From JADGNF01 sp964582085 (lineage in GTDB: Archaea > Thermoproteota > Bathyarchaeia > Bathyarchaeales > Bathycorpusculaceae): a stretch of DNA of 64,000 nucleotides. Where the stretch lies: positions 1-64,000 of the forward strand of contig CAZOPV010000015.1 in the NCBI GenBank assembly GCA_964582085.1, written 5' to 3'. How positions within the stretch are numbered: position 1 is the first letter of the stretch; each line of letters opens with the position of its first letter. The position numbers were made by a program, and so were the translations under genes. Positions 25,599 to 34,721 of this stretch are shown one piece after another. The notes under the pieces are model-generated. The model was not told where the DNA came from and made no database searches. It saw only the letters and a program-made list of their open reading frames with translations.

Positions 25599-26009
25599 TC
25601 ATTTAGCTTGAGTCTTGTGCCATTCAACCGCAGTGTTGAAATCCATCAGATTAGAGAGTTCTGCTTGTAAGTTAATGGGTTTTACTACAAGTAACCAACC
25701 CTTAGTAAATGGATCTTCATTAAGTAGCTCAGGTTTCGATGAGACTTCGCTATTGACTTCTTCGATGGTGCCGCTGAGAGGCGCAATAAGGTCAGAGACG
25801 GCTTTAACAGATTCGACGGTTCCATATGGCTCGTTCTGTTTGACTTCGCTACCAACGCTGGGTAATTCAGCGTAGACAATTTCACGCAAGGATTTCTGAG
25901 CATAGTCAGTTATGCCAATGCGAACTTTGGTGCCCTCAATTTTCACCCATTCAAAATCTTTAGAGAAGTAAAGCCCTTCAGGTACTTCATATCCTTCAAC
26001 ATTTACCAT
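25599..26009 (-). CDS. gcvH: Glycine cleavage system H protein
   Basis: This 136-residue lipoyl carrier shows the standard H-protein pattern: WVKIEGTKVRIGITDYAQ (21-38), GEVxxxELP-like YAELPSVGSEV, and the lipoylated lysine K69 in TVESVKAVSDL. Length and C-terminus are normal. It normally shuttles the aminomethyl group between P, T and L proteins. No gcvP, gcvT or lipoate ligase gene is in this window, and the neighbour is a disulfide reductase of a different type. GGTG lies about 8 bases before the ATG. Confidence 0.95.
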   Translation of the reverse strand: MVNVEGYEVPEGLYFSKDFEWVKIEGTKVRIGITDYAQKSLREIVYAELPSVGSEVKQNEPYGTVESVKAVSDLIAPLSGTIEEVNSEVSSKPELLNEDPFTKGWLLVVKPINLQAELSNLMDFNTAVEWHKTQAK

Positions 26010-26212
26010 TTATTATGCACCTTTTTTCTGGTTAATACTGTGGAGTAAGTTGATGCTTAAAAGTTTTCACAAAAAATACTCACTTTTAATTATGGATCAA
26101 ATGTTATAGTGCGCCCCAAGTACGCTTCTAAATGGAACGTCACCAAAAGAAATAGAAAAATAAGTAATCCCTGACTTTTGGGAGAACCTTTTCACCCATA
26201 AAAGCCGAATTT

Positions 26213-27298
26213 TCAGCGTTCTCGTTTACCCTGTATGAATTCTTCTGTCCACTGTCTTGCTTGTGAGTCAGGCACTTGAATCGGCGGATGTTTAAATGCG
26301 TAAGCAGAAATACTGAGGAGTGTACCTGCAATTTTGCGATCTAGGGCAATTTTGGCTGCCCGGATCAAGTCTATGACGACGCCTGCGCTGTTAGGTGAAT
26401 CTTCAACTTCAAGTTTAACGCTTATGTTTAGAGGGCGATCGCCGAATTTGCGACCTTTAAGCGATATGTAACAAATCTTTTTGTTTCTCAAAAAGGGCAC
26501 GTAATCCGAAGGACCAATGCGAGTAGGTAGCTCATAGGGAACTAGGCTTGTGACTGCTTCAGTTTTGCTTATGCGCTTGGACTTCAGACGGTTCTCCACA
26601 GTCATGTTCTGAAAGTCAGTATCTCCGCCGAGATTAAGCTGGTATGTTTCATCCACAATTACGCCACGGTCCAAACAAAGCCGCACAAGATTCCTGTGCA
26701 GAATGGTCGCTCCCACTTGACTTTTTATATCATCGCCGAGCACTGGTAAACCAGCAGTTTCAAACCTCTTGCTCCACACTTGCGTTTTATCTGAAGCAAT
26801 AAATTCAGGCATACAATTCACAAAGGCGCAGCCGGCGTCTATAGCAGCTTGCGCGTAAAACTGTGTAGCTTCATGGCTACCAACAGGCAAATAGTTAACA
26901 AGTACTTGTGCCTTAGCTGCTTTTAGAACTTTAACGACGTTTGTCTTATCATAACCGCTATCATCGTAAACATTAAAAGCCTCACGCATATGTGGCGCAA
27001 CGCCGTCTAAGATGGGGGCAGGTGAAACCGTTACGCCCAATTTTGGTACATCAGCGAACTTCTCGCAGCAGTTGGGTGCAGTGAAGATTGCTTCAGAAAG
27101 GTCTTTACCAATCTTATCCCTGTTGACTTCAAAGGCGGCGACAAATTTTATGTCGCGTATATGGTAGCCACCGAAGTTGACGTGCATGAGTCCTGGTACA
27201 GTCGTGTCTTCTTTTGCGTCCTTGTAATATTGAGTTCCTTGTACTAGAGCTGATGCGCTGTTTCCCACTCCTACTAGCGCTACGCGAATTTCTGGCAC
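26213..27298 (-). CDS. ino1: Inositol-3-phosphate synthase
   Basis: This 361-residue enzyme makes 1L-myo-inositol 1-phosphate from glucose 6-phosphate with NAD. The N-terminal Rossmann motif is VGVGNSASALVQG, and the middle has the family segments VNYLPVGS, AFVNCMPEF and GDDIKSQVGATILHR. The late SVKLEVEDSPNSAGVVIDLIR is the most conserved block. The short archaeal and bacterial form is expected to be about this size. The start is GTG with AGGTTAA upstream. Its product probably feeds the CDP-alcohol phosphotransferase encoded at 49244. Confidence 0.94.
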   Translation of the reverse strand: MPEIRVALVGVGNSASALVQGTQYYKDAKEDTTVPGLMHVNFGGYHIRDIKFVAAFEVNRDKIGKDLSEAIFTAPNCCEKFADVPKLGVTVSPAPILDGVAPHMREAFNVYDDSGYDKTNVVKVLKAAKAQVLVNYLPVGSHEATQFYAQAAIDAGCAFVNCMPEFIASDKTQVWSKRFETAGLPVLGDDIKSQVGATILHRNLVRLCLDRGVIVDETYQLNLGGDTDFQNMTVENRLKSKRISKTEAVTSLVPYELPTRIGPSDYVPFLRNKKICYISLKGRKFGDRPLNISVKLEVEDSPNSAGVVIDLIRAAKIALDRKIAGTLLSISAYAFKHPPIQVPDSQARQWTEEFIQGKRER

Positions 27299-27432
27299 GT
27301 TGATTAACCTTCTGTTGCTGATGCTTATGTTTGTCTAATCTATAACTTTTTCCTCTATTGTGTGCAATTCGACATTTCACTTGGCAAGGTTAAAAGGGGA
27401 CATACCCATAAAATAGCAGAAGGCGTAGGAAC

Positions 27433-27801
27433 ATGAGCAAAAGCAGCGTCAACATAAAATATGAACCCTTCAGAGAAGTCATAATCATGGAGCAAACTAG
27501 ATTTAATAGCCCTGATGATATTGCTCGTTTCACCTCTGTTATTGCAGGCGGCAAACTTGCCGGTCTATACTGGGCAGAAGGAGTAGTTTTTCTGTACTTT
27601 CCTTTGCCCCCATCGAACACAGCCGTTGCACGTATGCTAATAGAAAGCGGCAAAGTTTTCTGGACTTTTGTAGGATATGCACTGATGCCGAAATATGAAC
27701 CTACTATTGAAACCAAAGAAAAAATGATTGTCCCAGTCATAGATATCTCCGCCAATTCTTTGCTCAGAAAAGTTGCGCAATGGCTCAAAGAACAAAAATA
27801 G
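27433..27801 (+). CDS. Conserved archaeal hypothetical protein
   Basis: I do not recognise this 122-residue protein. It is soluble with an alternating strand/helix pattern (AGGKLAGLYWAEGVVFLYFPLPP in the middle) and no cysteine or known motif. The end overlaps the riboflavin kinase frame by 22 bases if the latter starts at 27780, so the two are co-transcribed. The ATG has TAGGAAC just upstream. A link to flavin metabolism is possible only by adjacency. Confidence 0.68.
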   Translation: MSKSSVNIKYEPFREVIIMEQTRFNSPDDIARFTSVIAGGKLAGLYWAEGVVFLYFPLPPSNTAVARMLIESGKVFWTFVGYALMPKYEPTIETKEKMIVPVIDISANSLLRKVAQWLKEQK

Positions 27802-28217
27802 TGTCTTGTAACATGGCAACCCACTTGACATTAGACGGAAAGGTTATTTCTGGAAGTGGCGAAGGAAAAAAATACCTAAAACTGCCATGGGTCACAGCAC
27901 AAATCAAACAGAAACTCGGCTTCACCCCTTTCTTAGGAACGTTGAACCTGCAGCTTTCAACTGAAAGCCAAAAACGCCGTAAACTTCTTAAAACGCAAAA
28001 ATCTGCCTTACGTATTGATCCAGCTAAAGGCTATTGCATCGGATTAATTTTTCCAGCACACATAAGAGAAACCCCTTGCTGCGTTGTTCTTCCTCAAGTT
28101 ACGGAATACCCAGAAAATCTTCTAGAGGTTATCGCGTCTATAAATTTGCGTGAATTCCTTCACTTAAGCGACGGTGATAAAGTCGCAGTTAGTATAAAAC
28201 TTCAAGAAAGCTTATGA
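27780..28217 (+). CDS. ribK: CTP-dependent riboflavin kinase
   Basis: This 145-residue enzyme makes FMN from riboflavin using CTP, the archaeal RibK/DUF120 reaction. The conserved opening GKVISGSGEGKKYLKLPW and FTPFLGTLNLQL are present, followed by the C-terminal LHLSDGDKVAVSI. The start is unclear. ATG at 27780 overlaps the preceding gene, whereas ATG at 27813 (MATHLTLDGKV) fits the usual short N-terminus. Neither has a clear ribosome-binding site. It is convergent with, and overlaps by 6 bases, the acyl-CoA synthetase gene. Confidence 0.9.
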   Translation: MAQRTKIVSCNMATHLTLDGKVISGSGEGKKYLKLPWVTAQIKQKLGFTPFLGTLNLQLSTESQKRRKLLKTQKSALRIDPAKGYCIGLIFPAHIRETPCCVVLPQVTEYPENLLEVIASINLREFLHLSDGDKVAVSIKLQESL

Positions 28218-29708
28218 CTTACGCTTGTTTTGAATGAACTCTTCTATGTACTTTTCTAGGCACCCCTGTTTTTTCAAGTAAGCACCATAAACATAAAGAG
28301 CGCGCATAGCTCTTGCCGCATCCTCAGGAGAAGTGTAAGAGGGGATTCCTAACTTGTCAAATCGACTGCGTGTGTAAAGCGCCATTTCTGTTTCGCCTAT
28401 GTCACACATAACAATAGGCTTGTTGTACTTTTTGGAAACCTCCACTACACCATCTATATATCTCTCCCGCAAGCCAGGCATATGATGTAAACCCAACAGG
28501 ATTATACCATATATGTCCTTGTCTTGAAACATGATGTCAGCAGCCGTTACAAACATATCATCGGTAACAGAGCCTGTTAAATCTACAGGGTTAGACGTAG
28601 CGGCTATTTTAAGTATGGTACCTTCTTCTTTGAGTTTCTGGAATTTTTGGCTTGTCTCCTCAGAGAAATGCTCTACCGTCAATCCCTGAATTTCACATTC
28701 ATCCACAGTCATGACCCCCGGTCCACCTGCATCCGTAAGTATACCTACGTTTTTACCCATTGCGGGAGGCTGCAAAGCCAAAGCTTTTCCTACATCAAAA
28801 AATTCTTCCATGTCGCGAGCACGTATAACTCCTGCTTGTTCAAAAGCAGCATCGTAAATTTTGTCTGACCCTGCTATGGCGCCTGTGTGAGATGCCGCCG
28901 CCCTAGCGCCCGCCGCGCTTTTTCCCGATTTAAGCACCACAACTGGCTTTTTCTGCGTCACTTTTTTGGTTATTCTGACGAATTCTCTGCCATATTTGAT
29001 ATCTTCTAGGTAAGCCAGAATAACTTTGGTTTCTTTATCGTTTAAGAAGTAATGGATTATGTCAGTTTCAGTGACGTCGCATTTATTGCCAAAGCTAACA
29101 AACTTGCTGATGCCCATTTGTCGTCCAGTCAAATAGTCCAGTGCTGCAACACCGAAGGCACCACTCTGGGTGACCATGGCTATATTGCCTGGTAATGGTC
29201 TAGGCGTAGCAACCACGTCATCTCCTGTTGTGAGCACTTTCGTTTCAGGAAGAAATAACGTGTCCACGCCTGTTTTGGAGTAGAAGACGCCAAGACAGTT
29301 TGGTCCTAAAAGACGTATGTTACCCTCATTTGCGATGTTCACTACTTGTTCTTCAAGTTCTGCGTTTCCCACTTCGCGGAAGCCCGAGCTTATTATAATT
29401 GCCGCTTTGGCTTTCTTTGAGACTGCTTCTTTCATAACTGTGGGCACAACTTTTGCTGGGACAATAATTACAATGAGATCAACCGAATCAGGAATTTCGG
29501 TTATGGAGTGGTAGCATTTGAAGCCCAAAATGGAGTCTTCATTTGGATTGACGGGGTAGAGTTCACCTTTGAAAACTCGGCGCATTTTATTCATTGCAAA
29601 GTTTTTGAATATGACGTGTCCTGACTTGTCAATTTTTTTGGTGGCACCTATAACTGCCACGGAACGTGGATTAAAAAAAACGTCTATCTTTTTTACGTTT
29701 GCTTCCAT
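28212..29708 (-). CDS. Acetate/acyl-CoA ligase (ADP-forming) alpha subunit
   Basis: This 498-residue alpha subunit of an ADP-forming acyl-CoA synthetase has the CoA-binding Rossmann domain (VAVIGATKKIDKSGHV near the N-terminus), then two succinyl-CoA-ligase-like domains. The phosphohistidine segment is ASHTGAIAGSD, followed by GILTDAGGPGVM. These enzymes make ATP from acyl-CoA during peptide or sugar fermentation, or activate acids in reverse. The ATP-grasp beta subunit is not in the window, so it must be elsewhere if the enzyme is active. GGGG lies upstream of the ATG. Confidence 0.9.
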   Translation of the reverse strand: MEANVKKIDVFFNPRSVAVIGATKKIDKSGHVIFKNFAMNKMRRVFKGELYPVNPNEDSILGFKCYHSITEIPDSVDLIVIIVPAKVVPTVMKEAVSKKAKAAIIISSGFREVGNAELEEQVVNIANEGNIRLLGPNCLGVFYSKTGVDTLFLPETKVLTTGDDVVATPRPLPGNIAMVTQSGAFGVAALDYLTGRQMGISKFVSFGNKCDVTETDIIHYFLNDKETKVILAYLEDIKYGREFVRITKKVTQKKPVVVLKSGKSAAGARAAASHTGAIAGSDKIYDAAFEQAGVIRARDMEEFFDVGKALALQPPAMGKNVGILTDAGGPGVMTVDECEIQGLTVEHFSEETSQKFQKLKEEGTILKIAATSNPVDLTGSVTDDMFVTAADIMFQDKDIYGIILLGLHHMPGLRERYIDGVVEVSKKYNKPIVMCDIGETEMALYTRSRFDKLGIPSYTSPEDAARAMRALYVYGAYLKKQGCLEKYIEEFIQNKRKS

Positions 29709-29792
29709 AGTCTACCCCAGCTTTCGGTTAGAATGAATTCATTCTGTTTTATGTTTTACTGTTTAAATAAGCAAGTATAATAACGCTATGTG

Positions 29793-30677
29793 TCACTTAT
29801 ACTTATTTTTACTACTATGTTGTTCTCGACCAAAAGAGTACTCTCTTCTTACAATAACTATTGGTTTATGGTTAATTTTGCTTAGCATGCTCCAACTTAC
29901 CTCAGTTGGAGAAACATTGAACCGCGCCGCCATATCCCAAACTGTAGCTCCTGAACCAGGCCCCCTTGCCCTGTCTGCAACGTTAGCAATTGTCAAAGCC
30001 GTTTCAACATCCACTGAACATCCAGAAACCGCCAGTGGTGTGGGCCGGTGTCGTAGCTTCCAAAACTTTCCCATAACATAAGCGACAACGCCACCACCGG
30101 AGTGTATGCCCTTCATGGGGTTAGGTCTAGGGGTAAAATGGAAATTCCGAAATGTGTACGTCTTATCTGTATCCACAACAACTACCGTAACTCTCTTGTT
30201 CAGTTTGCTTTGGATTTGTTGCTGAATTTTCTCAGAAACCTGTTGTGTATCGTTTAAAGATAAACTCACATAAGAATAAGGCAGGTTTGAACCGTCAATG
30301 CCACCTTCAGAGCCGAACATCAACGCCTGCAAAAGCCCACAATGTGTTAAAGCAATCTGTTTATGTCGACTTCCCGCCTCAATAGGGTATTCCCTAAGCC
30401 TAAAAAGAAGTCTATGCCCGAAATGGCAAACCACACCTAAAAAATATCCCCAGACGAATCGCATCCAAAACGTCACAAGAAACTTGGCGCTTAAACTTGG
30501 GATGACCTTGCTTTCGTCTATAATGTTACCGCTCGCGGTTGAAATCGCTTTTTCAGAAATTACTAAAAAATCACCATCTTTTACCCTATTTTGCACTGCT
30601 GTCACTACTTCGTTAAGATAGTTGGTTTTTGGTTTCCAATATTTTGTGGTTACAGCCAACGCATAATATTTGGTCAT
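29793..30677 (-). CDS. Coenzyme F420-0:L-glutamate ligase-like (CofE family) protein
   Basis: This 294-residue protein has the CofE-family pattern: GDFLVISEKAISTASGN, then VVVVDTDKTYTFRNFHFTPRP (in two parts), SGGGVVAYVMGKFWKLRHRPTPLA and TALTIANVADRARGPG. CofE adds glutamates to F420-0 using GTP. Stand-alone archaeal relatives of this length are more divergent and may not be true CofE, and a hydrophobic middle segment (VTFWMRFVWGYFLGVVCHFGH) is unusual. Family membership is fairly clear, while the substrate is uncertain. Confidence 0.8.
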   Translation of the reverse strand: MTKYYALAVTTKYWKPKTNYLNEVVTAVQNRVKDGDFLVISEKAISTASGNIIDESKVIPSLSAKFLVTFWMRFVWGYFLGVVCHFGHRLLFRLREYPIEAGSRHKQIALTHCGLLQALMFGSEGGIDGSNLPYSYVSLSLNDTQQVSEKIQQQIQSKLNKRVTVVVVDTDKTYTFRNFHFTPRPNPMKGIHSGGGVVAYVMGKFWKLRHRPTPLAVSGCSVDVETALTIANVADRARGPGSGATVWDMAARFNVSPTEVSWSMLSKINHKPIVIVRREYSFGREQHSSKNKYK

Positions 30678-30740
30678 TGAGTGTTGTTATTGACCAGTCG
30701 TTTTCTATTTAGTTTTCTAAAATGAGGCGCCTGAATTGGT

Positions 30741-31532
30741 TCACAAATTAGAGACGACCATTTTGTCGCCAACTTGAACTTGAAATTTGGCAGCTGCGTT
30801 GCCTTGATTCAAAGCTATTTCAAAGTAATTATGACTCCCAATTAGTGCTAAAGGCTCATAGGGTTTAGCTTCTGCGTAAGCTTTAACAAAATTTAGATTT
30901 AGTTTCAAATTCCGTAAATTTACTTGTAGCTTGACTGGTTTTGTGGGTTCTATATCTTTTCTGTGTATGTTCGTGATTATATTTCCAAAACTATCCACGT
31001 GTAATACTTCACCAACCAAACCACATGTGGTTCGTTTAACTTTAGAAAATTTGGGCTTTATAACATCAGTTATTGGACGACCAAATTCTTCCAATGCGGC
31101 TGTTCCTTTGGCTATGTGGGCGGCAACAGGCGCAAAAACATCCCGACCGTGGAACGTATTTGAAATTGGCAGCGACAGAAATTTTTGGTTTTCAATTTTG
31201 AAAACACGTTTTATGCCGTGGGCTTCAGCCGCCAGCATCAGTACGCCATTGTCGGGGCCTACAAATACGTTGTGTTCGGTTTGAACAATTATTGGGCGTC
31301 TTTTGGTGCCTACCGCTGGGTCTACTACCGCCACATGAATTGTGCCTGCTGGAAAGTATGGTGCAGCTGTGGCTAACATGAATGCTCCCTTTCGTATGTT
31401 AAATTTTTCCACTTTATGAGTAATGTCGACTATCACTGCGTTTGGGTAAATGCCGAGAATTACCCCTTTCATTTCGGCAACGTAAGTGTCATGTAAGCCA
31501 AAATCGGTTGTTAACGTTATTATGTTGGTCAT
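30741..31532 (-). CDS. SAM hydroxide adenosyltransferase (DUF62 family)
   Basis: This 263-residue protein cleaves S-adenosylmethionine to adenosine and methionine, as known for the archaeal DUF62 family related to fluorinase and chlorinase. Conserved blocks are TLTTDFGLHDTYVAEMKG (6-23), VVDPAVGTKRRPI, FVGPDNGVL and TFHGRDVFAPVAA, the last carrying the R-D and His residues used to activate water. The C-terminal beta-barrel domain ends with VQVGDKMVVS. The biological role in archaea is unresolved. It stands alone. Confidence 0.92.
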   Translation of the reverse strand: MTNIITLTTDFGLHDTYVAEMKGVILGIYPNAVIVDITHKVEKFNIRKGAFMLATAAPYFPAGTIHVAVVDPAVGTKRRPIIVQTEHNVFVGPDNGVLMLAAEAHGIKRVFKIENQKFLSLPISNTFHGRDVFAPVAAHIAKGTAALEEFGRPITDVIKPKFSKVKRTTCGLVGEVLHVDSFGNIITNIHRKDIEPTKPVKLQVNLRNLKLNLNFVKAYAEAKPYEPLALIGSHNYFEIALNQGNAAAKFQVQVGDKMVVSNL

Positions 31533-31672
31533 ACGGTGGTTTATTCCGTTTCTTTGTATTGCTGGTTTATTTTTTCTCTATCTTTCAAATATTTCGTTGT
31601 TAGGTTGGTTAAACGTTGCTTTTCCTTCATATGCTTATTTCTTGATCTGGCATCTAGCCCAACCATCAGAAT

Positions 31673-32059
31673 TTATGGCGCCGCTAAATATAGAGCGACT
31701 AAAAATGGGTTGTTCAGAAGTGATGCAAAGCTGAGAATTTGGTCAACGGCTGCACCAGAGGCGTTTTTTACCAAATCCAGTATTATGAAGGCAGAAAGAG
31801 TAAGGGTCAAGCAGACTAAAAACTGGATTACACTAAGCTCTCCGCCAAGAATCTTTGAAGGAATTGCAGATGGCAAAACAAAAACCCACGCAAACGCGTA
31901 AATAAAAATTATCATGTCAATTCGCGAGGAAAACCAAGTGGCGACGGCGGGGATGGTCGAGTTTAAACTTTCCACTACACTGACGACTGCTTTTTGAGTA
32001 AAAAGTTGATAGCTTATCATTAAAGTCCAAGCAACAGAAAGATATGCAGACGTTGCCAA
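31673..32059 (-). CDS. Small membrane protein, unknown function
   Basis: This protein of about 128 residues has three hydrophobic helices (roughly 8-25, 47-67 and 75-97) and no recognised motif. The first TTG in the frame is at 32059, but the frame stays open for ten codons upstream (T-E-G-Q-S-T-V-K-A-A) with GAGGGA before it and no standard start. The true N-terminus is therefore uncertain. Intergenic DNA lies on both sides. Confidence 0.55.
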   Translation of the reverse strand: MATSAYLSVAWTLMISYQLFTQKAVVSVVESLNSTIPAVATWFSSRIDMIIFIYAFAWVFVLPSAIPSKILGGELSVIQFLVCLTLTLSAFIILDLVKNASGAAVDQILSFASLLNNPFLVALYLAAP

Positions 32060-32179
32060 CGCTGCTTTAACCGTAGATTGTCCCTCTGTTTAGTTAGCAA
32101 CAACAGGTGTATTAAATTTTGCGATACATCCACTGCGATAATGGACTTTTGTGCAGTACAGCCCTATTAGTTTGACAAT

Positions 32180-32479
32180 TTAGCCTCCATGCACAACTGG
32201 AATAAAAACTATTTCATCCCCGTCTTTTACTTTTGTTTGCAGTCCATTAAGAACGCTAATTTCTTTGCCGTTAACAAGAACCAGCGCATTGCATTTAGGC
32301 GGCTTCAACTGCTCATCGAGCAAACTGCTTCTCATAAGAGGCAATTCTCTGGTTACCCTGTTCACTAAGTCAAGCAGAATCACGTCGTTTTTACCTTCCA
32401 ATATAATTTGATCTTTCCCTGCCTCTCTCCTCAATGCACCAACGAACTTTAAAGTTACCCCCATAGCATTTTCACTCAT
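32180..32479 (-). CDS. MoaD/ThiS-like ubiquitin-fold protein
   Basis: This 99-residue beta-grasp protein ends in the diglycine VVHGG required for activation and sulfur or protein conjugation, and has the late strand VKDGDEIVFIPVV. It could be molybdopterin-synthase MoaD or an archaeal SAMP, and sequence alone does not decide. No moaE or moeB is adjacent. It begins 2 bases after glycerate kinase, so they share a transcript. An internal ATG at 32464 is an alternative start. Confidence 0.88.
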   Translation of the reverse strand: MSENAMGVTLKFVGALRREAGKDQIILEGKNDVILLDLVNRVTRELPLMRSSLLDEQLKPPKCNALVLVNGKEISVLNGLQTKVKDGDEIVFIPVVHGG

Positions 32480-32481
32480 TA

Positions 32482-33858
32482 TTATAAGATCACAATTACT
32501 GATATATCATTAACATTTGTGCCTGTTTGACCCGTAAAAATCAGATCATTTAGCTTTGAGAAGAACGAGTAGGAATCATTATCGCCCAAAAACCTCTCGG
32601 TATCCAAACGTGCTTGCCCTGCTCGCTCTAACGTGTACCCATCTGCAATTGCGCCAGCGGCATCTGTTTGTCCATCTACGCCGTCAGTACTCAAAGAAGC
32701 AACAACACACGGCTCTAAACCATTCAACTTCAACGCGGCAGCCAAAGTTAATTCTTGGTTTCTGCCTCCTGACCCTGAACCAGTAACCTTCACCGTTGTT
32801 TCTCCCCCTAAAACTATGCTTGCAGGTCGGCGCAACGGATTGCCTGAAACAAAAATTTCTCGGCAAATGGACGCTATAATCATGCCTGCATACTTTGCTT
32901 CACCTTCCAAGCTGGACGTCAACAAAAACGTATTTATGCCTTCAGACTTCAGATAGTTGACAGCAGCACTGCTTGCAAGGCGATTGTTTCCAACAACTAC
33001 ATTATAAACTTTCTCAAAAACAGGGTTTCCGCTTTTTGGTGTGTCTACAATTTTGCTTTGCACCCCCTCGGATAAAATTTTACGAATTGCTGGAGGCGCG
33101 ATTTTCCATATTCCGTATTTTTCCAAGACATGTTTTGCGTCAGTAAACGTTGATGGATCTGGTACCGTTGGTCCTGAAGCAATTGAAGCTAAATCGTCGC
33201 CTACAACATCAGAAAGAATCAAGTTGAGAACAGTGGCGGGGTAAGCATGCTTGGCTAGTAATCCCCCTTTGAAGCCTGAAATATGCTTCCGCACAATGTT
33301 CACCTCGTTGATTGCGGCACCACTTTTCAAGAGCATTTCTGTAAGTTGTTTCTTATCCTTCAAGGAAATTCCTTCACGGGGCAAAGGCATAAGACTAGAA
33401 CCACCGCCAGAAATCAAACAGATGAGCAAATCATCTTTTTCCGCGTTCTGCGCAATTCTAACTATTCTTTGAGTTCCCTTCACCCCTGCCAGATCTGGAA
33501 GAGGATGGCTAGCCTTGTGTAATTTGACAATGCGAGTTTTACTTTGGTCTCCATAGGGAACATTAACTGCCCCTGATCGGATGCGATTGCCTAAAATCTC
33601 TTCTATAGCTTCAGCCATCGCTCCGCTAGCTTTTCCCCCGCCAATCACATAGATATTTCCGAATTTTTCCAAATCAAAAGTTATCTGGTCAATATGTAAG
33701 TAAGACTGTTTTAGCACAAGTTTGCTGTAAAACAAATTTTTTGGGTTAGCTGCTTTCAAGGCAACTTGGAGGCTTTGTAGAGCCAACTTCCGTGCTTTTT
33801 TTGTTAGATCTGTTTTACCATTTTCCACCAAAGTATCCCAATTTTTTATTTGGCACAC
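32482..33858 (-). CDS. Glycerate 2-kinase (MOFRL family)
   Basis: This 458-residue enzyme phosphorylates D-glycerate to 2-phosphoglycerate. Visible features are the N-terminal YVIGGGKASGAMAEAIE, the SGGGSSLMPLP loop, the NIVRKHISGFKGG segment, and the C-terminal MOFRL domain with VLGGETTVKVTGSGSGGRNQEL and STDGVDGQTDAAGAI. The length is typical. The start is GTG. It feeds glycerate from sugar or serine breakdown into lower glycolysis. The stop is 2 bases before the MoaD-like start. Confidence 0.93.
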   Translation of the reverse strand: MCQIKNWDTLVENGKTDLTKKARKLALQSLQVALKAANPKNLFYSKLVLKQSYLHIDQITFDLEKFGNIYVIGGGKASGAMAEAIEEILGNRIRSGAVNVPYGDQSKTRIVKLHKASHPLPDLAGVKGTQRIVRIAQNAEKDDLLICLISGGGSSLMPLPREGISLKDKKQLTEMLLKSGAAINEVNIVRKHISGFKGGLLAKHAYPATVLNLILSDVVGDDLASIASGPTVPDPSTFTDAKHVLEKYGIWKIAPPAIRKILSEGVQSKIVDTPKSGNPVFEKVYNVVVGNNRLASSAAVNYLKSEGINTFLLTSSLEGEAKYAGMIIASICREIFVSGNPLRRPASIVLGGETTVKVTGSGSGGRNQELTLAAALKLNGLEPCVVASLSTDGVDGQTDAAGAIADGYTLERAGQARLDTERFLGDNDSYSFFSKLNDLIFTGQTGTNVNDISVIVIL

Positions 33859-33945
33859 GGAGTTGACCCTTCATATGCTTCTGAGTATTTAACCGTAAGT
33901 TAATAAAACTCGTTATACTTGATTTAAGGCTCCTGCAAGGGGACT

Positions 33946-34335
33946 TTAGTTTACAAGTTTTTCCTCTGTAAATGTTTCGACAAATTCTGAAGCAACTTGA
34001 ACAAACGTGTCCGCCTGTTTCATCATGACTTCATCGTTCATTTCTTCAATTTGCCCAAGTTGCTGCACTGTTTCTTCAATTTCAATTAAAAATCTCAGAA
34101 CCGTGTCGTTTTGTGGTTTAGGCTTACCTAACTCTTCTCGGATGAGAATCTCTATAAACGCAGGTTCACCTATGCTATAATAGATTGCGTTTCGGGCTTT
34201 TCGTATGGCTTCTACAATCAGAGTTGGCGCCATGTAAGGTATCCGTCGTGCTGCCTCTAATTCGGCTTTGGCTTCACGGAGATAACGTAGCGCCCATCCA
34301 CGTCTGTAAGTATCCATCATGTTTTCAAAGCCCAT
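33946..34335 (-). CDS. Hypothetical helical protein downstream of S17e
   Basis: This 129-residue protein is mainly alpha-helical, with WALRYLREAKAELEAARR followed by VEAIRKARNAIYYSIGEP. That pattern is reminiscent of HEPN-like helical bundles, though I see no R-x4-6-H motif. It follows S17e by 8 bases in the same orientation, so expression is likely tied to the ribosomal gene. Function unknown. Confidence 0.65.
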   Translation of the reverse strand: MGFENMMDTYRRGWALRYLREAKAELEAARRIPYMAPTLIVEAIRKARNAIYYSIGEPAFIEILIREELGKPKPQNDTVLRFLIEIEETVQQLGQIEEMNDEVMMKQADTFVQVASEFVETFTEEKLVN

Positions 34336-34343
34336 TTAGCCTT

Positions 34344-34583
34344 TTATTCGTCGCTGGGTTCTTCTTCAAGGGCGTCCTCTTCGATTACCGCGCTGCGTTG
34401 GGCAAGTGTTACAGTTCGTGTTATGTAACCTGCTACTTGATTTCGTACTCTCGTCGTGGCGCCATCAGTGAGTTCATCCACAATGCGTTTGTTGTCGTCA
34501 AAGTTTGTGGTGAACTTATTTGGATACGTTGAGATGAGCTCTTTAGCTAAATGCTTTATTTGTTCCGTCTTTACTTTTCCCAC
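34344..34583 (-). CDS. rps17e: Ribosomal protein S17e
   Basis: This 79-residue small-subunit protein reads GKVKTEQIKHLAKELI, YPNKFTTNFDDNKR and RNQVAGYITR in the S17e order, with an acidic tail. The GTG start at 34583 is chosen because GGAGG lies 7 bases upstream and the protein then begins as in other archaea. A longer frame upstream to 34655 has no family similarity. It precedes a small helical gene on the same strand. Confidence 0.93.
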   Translation of the reverse strand: MGKVKTEQIKHLAKELISTYPNKFTTNFDDNKRIVDELTDGATTRVRNQVAGYITRTVTLAQRSAVIEEDALEEEPSDE

Positions 34584-34721
34584 ATTGATTCCTCCATCTT
34601 TACATATGATCATGATTTTTGCTTTTTCTTTGCCGCTTTGAAAGCGCAAAAGCATCTTTCAATAGAGGCAAGGCTCAATTTAAGTTTACGCCTTGCCAAT
34701 AATCCGTTGGATAACTTATTG

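Noticed and set aside
34584..34655. Longer S17e start at 34655
   Set aside because: The extra residues have no S17e similarity, and GTG 34583 has GGAGG with ideal spacing.
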